Origin: Streptomyces sp. NRRL S-646
GTDB taxonomy: Bacteria; Actinomycetota; Actinomycetes; Streptomycetales; Streptomycetaceae
NCBI RefSeq assembly: GCF_000720765.1
Contig: NZ_JODC01000031.1
Span: forward strand, 1 to 58,779
Direction: 5' to 3'
DNA: 58,779 bases
The notes below the pieces were generated by a model, which made no database searches, was not told where the DNA came from, and saw nothing but the letters and a program-made list of their open reading frames with translations. The position numbers and the translations under genes were made by a program. Of this stretch, positions 53,061-58,779 are shown piece by piece (positions within the stretch are counted from its first letter, which is position 1; each line of letters starts with the position of its first letter).

Positions 53061-53074
53061 TACTCTTGTGTCCC

Positions 53075-53593
53075 ATGCGCCTGGAGGACTTCACCTACGA
53101 CGACGTCGGCGGCACCCGCCGCGTCGGTTTCTGCCCGCCGGGCTTCCGCCCGATGCATGTGCGCACGCGCATCGGCGAGGGCGAAAAGGTCTTCCGCCGA
53201 GCCGCCGAGGCGATCCTGACCTGGGAGATGCACCGGGAGTTGGGTGTCGGCATCGACGCGAGCGCGGACCGGGCGGCGCCCGGCGTCGACGTCACGGTCA
53301 CTCTCGCCGGGATGATCAAGGCGCCGTGCCGGATCATCTACACGGTGGACGAACCCCGTCGCGCCGGCTGGGCGTACGGCACGCTGACCGGTCACCCGGA
53401 GTGCGGCGAGGAGGCGTTCGTCGTGGACCGCACCGGTGACGGCACGGTGTGGCTGACCGTGGATGCGTTCAGCCGCGCGGCGAAGTGGTACGCCCGGGCG
53501 GGTGGACCCGCGACGCGCGGCCTTCAGCATGCGTATGCACGGCGGTGCGGCAAGGTTTTGCAGCAGTTGTGTGCGCCGCTCTCCGAGGGGTGA
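53075..53593 (+). CDS. DUF1990 family protein
   Basis: A 172-residue soluble protein with MRLEDFTYDDVGGTRR, GFCPPGFRPMHVRTRIGEGEKVFRRAAEAILTWEMHRELG and WAYGTLTGHPECGEEAFVV, the DUF1990 pattern (START-like fold, function unknown). The ATG at 53075 is only nine bases after TACTCT (53061-53066) and lacks a ribosome binding site, so the mRNA is probably leaderless. Downstream lie intergenic repeats and the convergent glgP gene. Confidence 0.85.
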   Translation: MRLEDFTYDDVGGTRRVGFCPPGFRPMHVRTRIGEGEKVFRRAAEAILTWEMHRELGVGIDASADRAAPGVDVTVTLAGMIKAPCRIIYTVDEPRRAGWAYGTLTGHPECGEEAFVVDRTGDGTVWLTVDAFSRAAKWYARAGGPATRGLQHAYARRCGKVLQQLCAPLSEG

Positions 53594-53611
53594 GCGGGGG
53601 TCGGGGTGGCC

Positions 53612-53681
53612 GTCTGGGGGCTGCCGCCCCCAGGCCCCCGCTTTCGGCCTGAACGGCCTCGTCCTCAAACGCCGGACGGGC
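53612..53681. repeat. Common Streptomyces intergenic repeat
   Basis: GTCTGGGGGCTGCCGCCCCC, then CGGCCTGAACGGCCTCGTCC and TCAAACGCCGGACGGGC. The first part forms a hairpin, and the rest matches an element that I recall as widely scattered between Streptomyces genes. It may serve as the terminator of the DUF1990 gene. Confidence 0.7.
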
Positions 53682-53777
53682 TGAAAAGATCAAACCCCGG
53701 CCGGGACTGAAGCTGAAAGATCAAGCCCCGGGCCGGGACTGAAGCCGAAAGATCAAGCCCCGGGCCGGGACTGAAGC
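53682..53777. repeat. Three tandem 32-base units
   Basis: Units start at 53682, 53714 and 53746, each 32 bases long with core AAAGATCAAGCCCCGGGCC and tail GGGACTGAAGC. Units two and three differ only at the first base, and unit one differs at a few positions. They fill the gap between the intergenic repeat and the glgP stop at 53801. Confidence 0.9.
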
Positions 53778-53800
53778 TGCTCCCCCCGGGCTGAAACGGC

Positions 53801-56419
53801 TCACCGCATCAGCACACCCGCCTCCTCCCCCATCTCCTCCGAAGGCACCGCCACCAGACCCAGTTCCACGCCGGACGCCAGCAGTCGATGGGCCGGCAGG
53901 ATGCGGACCGTGTAGCCGTAGGGGCCGGTGCGGTCGAGGGAGAGGGGGCCCTCGTAGAACCACCTGCCTTCGGCGTCGGGGCCGCCCGCCGGTTTCAGGG
54001 GGACGGTCGTCGCGTCCGCGATGCGGTCCTCGGGGTCGACACGGCCCGACACGACCTGGACCTCCACGTCGTCGGGGCCGAGCTCGCCGAGGCCCACGCG
54101 CACCCGTAGTCCGAGCGTGCTGCCGAGTTCCGCGGTGGCCGTGGCGGCGGACGTCTCCACGTGGTCGACGGTGACGCCGTGCCAGGCCGCCCGCACCCTT
54201 GCCTTCCAGGCGGCGAGTTCGCGGGCGGAGCCGGGGTCCATGGCTCGGTGTGCGTGGGCGGCGGGGGCGTAGAGGCGCTCGACGTACTCACGGACCATGC
54301 GGCCGGCCAGCACCTTCGGGCCGAGCAGGGTCAGGGTCTGGCGGACCATCTCGATCCACCGGTCGGGCAGGCCGTGCTGCCCGCGCTCGTAGAAACGCGG
54401 GGCGACTCGCTGTTCCAGCAGGTCGTAGAGCGCGTCGGCCTCTATGGCGTCGCGGTGGTCGGGGTCGGTGCCCGCGCCGTCGGCCGTGGGGATCGCCCAG
54501 CCGAAGTCGGGCTGGAACCACTCGTCCCACCAGCCGTCCAGGACGGAGAGGTTGAGGCAGCCGTTCAGCGCGGCCTTCATGCCGGACGTGCCGCAGGCCT
54601 CCAGGGGGCGCAGCGGGTTGTTGAGCCAGATGTCGCAGCCCGGGTAGAGCTTCTGCGCCATCGCCATGCCGTAGTCGGGGAGGAAGACGATGCGGTGGCG
54701 CACCCGCGGGTCGTCGGCGAACCGGACCAGCTCCTGGACCAGGCGCTTTCCGCCGTCGTCCGCCGGGTGGGCCTTGCCCGCGACCACGATCTGGATCGGG
54801 CGCTCCGGGTGCAGGAGCAGGTCCATGAGGCGGTCGCGGTCGCGCAGCATCAGGGTCAGGCGCTTGTACGAGGGGACGCGGCGCGCGAAGCCGATGGTGA
54901 GGACGTCCGGGTCGAGGACTCCGTCGATCCATCCCAACTCCGCTGTTCCCGCGCCGCGTTGACGCCAGGAGGCGCGCAGCCGCACCCGTACCTCGTCCAC
55001 CAGCTGCTCGCGCAGATTCCGCCTGAGCTCCCAGATGTCCTGGTCGGGGATGTCCCCGACGGCGTCCCAGCGGTCCGAGCCGCCGACGGTCAGCGCGTCC
55101 TCGGTGCGCTGGGCGCCGATCTGCCGGGCGCCGAGCCGGAAGACCTCGGGGGCGACCCAGGTGGGTGCGTGCACGCCGTTGGTCACGGAGGTGATCGGCA
55201 CCTCGTCGGGGTCGAATCCCGGCCACAGTCCGGAGAACATCTCGCGGCTGACGTGACCGTGCAGAAGGGAGACGCCGTTGGCGCGCTGGCCCAGGCGCAG
55301 GCCCATCACGGCCATGTTGAAGAGGTTCGGTTCGCCGCCGGGATAGGTCTCCATGCCCAGGCGCAGGATGCGTTCGACGTCGATGCGCGGGAGTTCGGCG
55401 TCGGGGCCGAAGTGGTGAGCGACCAGCTCGCGGTCGAAACGGTCGATACCGGCGGGGACCGGGGTGTGGGTGGTGAAGACGGTCCCCGCGCGGACCGCTT
55501 CCAGGGCGGAGTCGAAGTCAAGGCCGCCGTCGCAGAGTTCGGCGATCCGCTCCAGGCCCAGGAAGCCGGCGTGGCCCTCGTTGGTGTGGAAGACCTCCGG
55601 CTCGGGATGGCCGGTCAGCCGACAGTAGGTCCGTACGGCCCGCACACCCCCTATGCCGAGCAGCATCTCCTGCAGCAGCCGGTGCTCGCTGCCGCCGCCG
55701 TAGAGCCGGTCGGTCACCCCGCGCTCGCCGAAGTTGTTGTCCTCGACGTCCGAGTCGAGCATCAGCAGGGGGACGCGGCCGACCTGGACGAGCCAGATGC
55801 GGGCGTGCAGCTGCCTGCCGCCGGGCAGGGCGAGGGAGACCTGGGCGGGGGTGCCGCCGGGTTCCTCGAGGAGGGCCACGGGCAGCTCGTGGGGGTCCAG
55901 GACGGGGTAGTGCTCCTGCTGCCAGCCGTCCCGGGACAGCGACTGGCGGAAGTAGCCGTGCCGGTAGAGCAGTCCCACGCCGACCAGGGGTACGCCGAGG
56001 TCGCTGGCCGCCTTCAGATGGTCGCCCGCCAGGATGCCGAGGCCGCCGGAGTACTGGGGCAGGGCGGCCGTGATGCCGAACTCGGGCGAGAAGTAGGCGA
56101 CGGCGGCGGGGAGTTCGCCGGAGTGGCTCTGGTACCAGCGGTCGCCGGTCATGTAGTCGTCCAGGTCGCCCGAGACCTCCGCCAGCCGGCGCAGGAAGCG
56201 GTGGTCCCCGGCCAGCTCCGCGAGCCGCGCCGGCGACACGCTGCCCAGGAGCCGTACGGGATCGCCGTCCGAGGCGGCCCAGCGCTCGGGGTCGACGGAC
56301 TGGAACAGGTCGCGGGTCTCCGCATGCCAGGACCAGCGCAGATTGCGGGCCAGATCGCTGAGCGGCCGCAGGGGTTCGGGGAGAACGGGTCGGACGGTGA
56401 ATCGACGGATCGCCTTCAC
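53801..56419 (-). CDS. glgP: Alpha-glucan (glycogen/maltodextrin) phosphorylase
   Basis: An 872-residue enzyme of the actinobacterial alpha-glucan phosphorylase type, with N-terminal DUF3417-type segment (MKAIRRFTVRPVLPEPLRPL, NLRWSWHAETRDLF) and a GT35-related catalytic region. Key stretches are YFSPEFGITAALPQYSGGLGILAGDHLKAASDLG, VFHTNEGHAGFLGLER and the pyridoxal-phosphate lysine in EACGTSGMKAALNG. It releases glucose-1-phosphate from alpha-1,4-glucan ends. The ATG at 56419 begins the protein. It is divergent from a protease gene, with glgE beyond that. Confidence 0.95.
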   Translation of the reverse strand: MKAIRRFTVRPVLPEPLRPLSDLARNLRWSWHAETRDLFQSVDPERWAASDGDPVRLLGSVSPARLAELAGDHRFLRRLAEVSGDLDDYMTGDRWYQSHSGELPAAVAYFSPEFGITAALPQYSGGLGILAGDHLKAASDLGVPLVGVGLLYRHGYFRQSLSRDGWQQEHYPVLDPHELPVALLEEPGGTPAQVSLALPGGRQLHARIWLVQVGRVPLLMLDSDVEDNNFGERGVTDRLYGGGSEHRLLQEMLLGIGGVRAVRTYCRLTGHPEPEVFHTNEGHAGFLGLERIAELCDGGLDFDSALEAVRAGTVFTTHTPVPAGIDRFDRELVAHHFGPDAELPRIDVERILRLGMETYPGGEPNLFNMAVMGLRLGQRANGVSLLHGHVSREMFSGLWPGFDPDEVPITSVTNGVHAPTWVAPEVFRLGARQIGAQRTEDALTVGGSDRWDAVGDIPDQDIWELRRNLREQLVDEVRVRLRASWRQRGAGTAELGWIDGVLDPDVLTIGFARRVPSYKRLTLMLRDRDRLMDLLLHPERPIQIVVAGKAHPADDGGKRLVQELVRFADDPRVRHRIVFLPDYGMAMAQKLYPGCDIWLNNPLRPLEACGTSGMKAALNGCLNLSVLDGWWDEWFQPDFGWAIPTADGAGTDPDHRDAIEADALYDLLEQRVAPRFYERGQHGLPDRWIEMVRQTLTLLGPKVLAGRMVREYVERLYAPAAHAHRAMDPGSARELAAWKARVRAAWHGVTVDHVETSAATATAELGSTLGLRVRVGLGELGPDDVEVQVVSGRVDPEDRIADATTVPLKPAGGPDAEGRWFYEGPLSLDRTGPYGYTVRILPAHRLLASGVELGLVAVPSEEMGEEAGVLMR

Positions 56420-56679
56420 TTTCCACCTCGACGCGTGTCGCTGTGCGGACGCACAACGCTGTGCGCCTCGTCGTCAACCTCGACGGTATCCGGGCGGAGG
56501 GCTTCGCAACCACGGCACGTCCAAGAGCACGCCACACTCCTACGCCGTCCGGAAAACGCCGCAACCTTCACGCGTCCGCCATGGCGGACATGGCCGATTC
56601 CGCCCCGTAGGCCCTCTTGTGGGCCTTCTACACCGCACGAGAGGCTGCCAAGTGGAGTCAATGGAGGGGAAATCGGACC

Positions 56680-57882
56680 ATGGCACGGACGCGAACACGG
56701 CGTCTGCGCTGGACAGGGGCTCTGACCGCGGCGGCCTGTGCTGCCGCGCTCTCGGCCGTCACCCTGCCCGCGCACGCCGCACCGGAGGGTCAGATACTCG
56801 GCGCCGGTGAGCCCGGCTCCGTCAGCGGAAGTTATCTGGTGACACTCAAGGGGGGAACAAAGGCTCCGTCGGCGACCGGAAAAGGCATCGCCGAGAAGTA
56901 CGGGGCGAAAATAAGCCACACCTACGGCTCGGTCCTCAACGGCTACGCCATCAAGGCCGACGAGAGACAGGCCAAGCTGCTCGCGGCCGACTCCCAGGTC
57001 GCCTCGGTCGTCCAGGACACGCGCGTGTCCCTCGACCACACGCAGAAGAACCCGCCGACCTGGGGCCTGGACCGGATCGACCAGCCGAGCCTGCCGCTGG
57101 ACAGGAGCTACACCTGGCCGGAGTCCGCGGGCGCCGGGGTCACCGCTTACGTGATCGACACCGGTATCCGCATCTCGCACAAGGACTTCGGCGGCCGGGC
57201 GAGCTACGGCTGGGACTTCGTCGGAAACGACAAGGTCGCGGCCGACGGCAACGGGCACGGCACGCACGTCGCCGGCACCGTCGCCGGCACGAAGTACGGC
57301 GTCGCCAAGCAGGCCAAGGTCGTCGCCGTCCGCGTCCTCGACAACGCCGGCTCCGGTACGACCTCGCAGGTCATCGCGGGCATCGACTGGGTGACCAAGC
57401 ACGCGAGGAAACCGGCGGTCGCCAACCTCAGCCTGGGCGGCTACCACAACGCCCAGCTGGACGCCGCCGTACGCAACTCCGTCGCGTCGGGCGTCACCTA
57501 CGCGGTTGCCGCGGGGAACGACGGCCTCCCGGCCGCCCTCTACTCCCCGGCGGACGTACAGGAGGCGCTCACGGTCGGCGCGACCGACAGGACGGACGCT
57601 CGGGCGAGCTTCTCCAACTTCGGCTCGGCCGTGGACCTGTTCGCGCCCGGGGTGTCGATCACCTCGGACTCCTATGCGAGCGACACCGGGAAGGCGACCT
57701 TCTCCGGTACGTCGATGGCGACCCCGCACGTCACGGGCACGGCCGCGCTTTATCTGGCCGACCACCCGAAGGCCACTCCGGCCCAGGTCTCCAAGGCGCT
57801 CGTGAAGCTGGCGGTGTCCGGGAAGGTCTCCGGCCGGGGCCTCGGCTCACCGGACGAACTTCTGCAGGTACCACCTTCTTAG
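56680..57882 (+). CDS. Secreted subtilisin-like serine protease (S8)
   Basis: A 400-residue exported protease. It has a signal peptide ([20 protein letters not shown]), an inhibitor I9 propeptide (about 40-120, [20 protein letters not shown]) and a catalytic domain with the full triad: Asp in [13 protein letters not shown], His in [12 protein letters not shown] and Ser in [18 protein letters not shown] carries the oxyanion Asn. The ATG at 56680 follows GGAGGGG about ten bases upstream. It sits between glgP and glgE but has no evident link to glucan metabolism; a strong terminator ends it. Confidence 0.95.
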   Translation: MARTRTRRLRWTGALTAAACAAALSAVTLPAHAAPEGQILGAGEPGSVSGSYLVTLKGGTKAPSATGKGIAEKYGAKISHTYGSVLNGYAIKADERQAKLLAADSQVASVVQDTRVSLDHTQKNPPTWGLDRIDQPSLPLDRSYTWPESAGAGVTAYVIDTGIRISHKDFGGRASYGWDFVGNDKVAADGNGHGTHVAGTVAGTKYGVAKQAKVVAVRVLDNAGSGTTSQVIAGIDWVTKHARKPAVANLSLGGYHNAQLDAAVRNSVASGVTYAVAAGNDGLPAALYSPADVQEALTVGATDRTDARASFSNFGSAVDLFAPGVSITSDSYASDTGKATFSGTSMATPHVTGTAALYLADHPKATPAQVSKALVKLAVSGKVSGRGLGSPDELLQVPPS

Positions 57883-57896
57883 TGGCACAGTCCCCG

Positions 57897-57930
57897 GACC
57901 GGTCCCGTTCGTTCACGAACGGGACCGGTC
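57897..57930 (+). terminator. Perfect hairpin after the protease gene
   Basis: GACCGGTCCCGTTCG (57897-57911) and CGAACGGGACCGGTC (57916-57930) form a perfect 15-base stem with a TTCA loop, followed by TTGTGTGT. It isolates the protease gene from glgE. Confidence 0.92.
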
Positions 57931-58098
57931 TTGTGTGTAGACATACGCGTGAGTAGTTAACAAAGTGCCGGATTGCGTACCCGAATAGGGTGGGAAGGCT
58001 CCTCCGGTACACCACACAGGCAGTTCACGAGAAACACCCGCAGGACCCACCTCCCCACAGCCATCCGCCCACCCACGTTGACGCGGACAGGAGCGGTC

Positions 58099-58779
58099 AT
58101 GCCCGCCACGCACCACTCGTCAGCACCCCCGACGACCAGCACCGAAGCGCCACCCGTGCGCCTCGCCGACGCCGGACCGCCGGCCCCGGAGCCACCCTCC
58201 GCGGGCGACACTCCGGGCATCGGGCGCATACCCGTCCTCGATGTCCGCCCGGTGGTCCAGCACGGGCGAAGGCCGGCCAAGGCCGTGACCGGGGAGTCGT
58301 TCGAGATCTCGGCCACCGTGTTCCGCGAGGGCCATGACGCGGTCGCCGCCAACGTCGTCCTGACGGATCCGGAAGGCCGTCCCGGCCCCTGGACGCCGAT
58401 GCGGGAACTGGCCCCGGGCACCGACCGCTGGGGCGCCACCGTCACCGCCGGCGAACCCGGCCACTGGACCTACACGGTGGAGGCCTGGGGCGACCCGATC
58501 ACCACCTGGCGCCACCACGCCCACATCAAGATCCCGGCGGGGATGGACACCGACCTGGTCCTTGAGGAGGGGGCGCGACTGTACGAGCGCGCGGCCGCCG
58601 GCGCCCCCGACAGCCGACGCGACGTGCTCCTCGCCGCCGTCGACGCCCTGAGGGACGAGACCCGCCCAGCCGCCTCGCGCCTGGCGGCGGCGTTGACGCC
58701 GGAGGTGGACGCGGTGCTGGCCCGGCACCCGCTGCGGGAGTTCGTCACCGCCTCACAGACCCTGCCGCTGCTGGTGGAA
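58099..58779 (+). CDS. glgE: Alpha-1,4-glucan:maltose-1-phosphate maltosyltransferase, N-terminal part
   Basis: The frame is open to the window end (227 residues seen). After a Pro/Thr-rich start it reads GRIPVLDVRPVVQHGRRPAK, SFEISATVFREGHDAVAANV and WRHHAHIKIPAGMDTDLVLE. These are typical of the N-terminal domain of GlgE, which extends alpha-glucan using maltose-1-phosphate. The catalytic GH13 domain lies beyond the window. The ATG at 58099 follows AGGAG. A -10-like TAGGGT lies about 110 bases upstream in the gap after the protease terminator. glgP upstream supports the assignment. Confidence 0.92.
   Translation, partial: MPATHHSSAPPTTSTEAPPVRLADAGPPAPEPPSAGDTPGIGRIPVLDVRPVVQHGRRPAKAVTGESFEISATVFREGHDAVAANVVLTDPEGRPGPWTPMRELAPGTDRWGATVTAGEPGHWTYTVEAWGDPITTWRHHAHIKIPAGMDTDLVLEEGARLYERAAAGAPDSRRDVLLAAVDALRDETRPAASRLAAALTPEVDAVLARHPLREFVTASQTLPLLVE

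Overview
The window is high-GC DNA with strong third-position G/C bias, GTG/TTG starts, many cell-envelope and secreted proteins and the GlgE/GlgX/GlgP alpha-glucan genes. It is almost certainly a Streptomyces chromosome core segment. The order glyA-sdaA ... L,D-transpeptidases-glgX ... metalloprotease-glgP-glgE resembles, from memory, the region around SCO5443-SCO5470 of S. coelicolor read in reverse. No tRNA, rRNA, CRISPR array, transposase or integrase was recognised.

Layout. (1) 1-1.5 kb: the end of glyA and sdaA (serine metabolism). (2) 1.8-21.4 kb: a dense block of small envelope and stress-type genes. It holds two slipin/SPFH proteins, DUF5994, two PRC-barrel proteins, two short ANTAR proteins, two GAF-ANTAR proteins, a GAF-SpoIIE phosphatase, two GNAT-like proteins plus a fragment of a third, two STAS anti-sigma antagonists, Asp23, CsbD, several very small membrane proteins and a fatty acid desaturase. 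Parts are diverged copies of each other, one module is present in inverted orientation, and at least three decayed genes lie here. (3) 21.8-31.5 kb: secreted PI-PLC, GH25 muramidase, an oxidoreductase/AraC pair, an EF-hand protein, MerR, GNAT, a scabin-like ADP-ribosyltransferase, a YVTN lipoprotein with a deacetylase-like lipoprotein, and an RsbW-like ATPase. (4) 31.7-41.3 kb: enoyl-CoA hydratase, two tandem L,D-transpeptidase lipoproteins, glgX, a two-component system and an ABC-2 exporter. (5) 41.5-48.8 kb: four ABC half-exporters in two heterodimeric pairs. (6) 49-58.8 kb: two thermolysin-family proteases, a DUF1990 protein, glgP, a subtilisin-like protease and the first part of glgE.

How the genes may work together. 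Region 2 reads as a partner-switch/stress adaptation block: STAS antagonists, a PP2C phosphatase and ANTAR regulators alongside membrane scaffolds and envelope proteins, with a desaturase that could adjust lipid fluidity. This is inference from family membership and gene order. glgX, glgP and glgE act on storage alpha-glucan and maltose-1-phosphate. The L,D-transpeptidases, the muramidase and the deacetylase-like lipoprotein point to cell-wall remodelling.

Most unusual signals: the inverted, partly decayed stress module; a 40-bp upstream element shared by two cassettes; a TTA codon and a missing phospho-acceptor Ser in one STAS protein; an Asp-to-Asn change in the SpoIIE phosphatase; complementary decay of the two ABC nucleotide-binding domains at 45.3-48.8 kb; common Streptomyces intergenic-type repeats translated in frame inside two ABC genes; and perfect palindromes in front of the ABC-2 operon and the desaturase.
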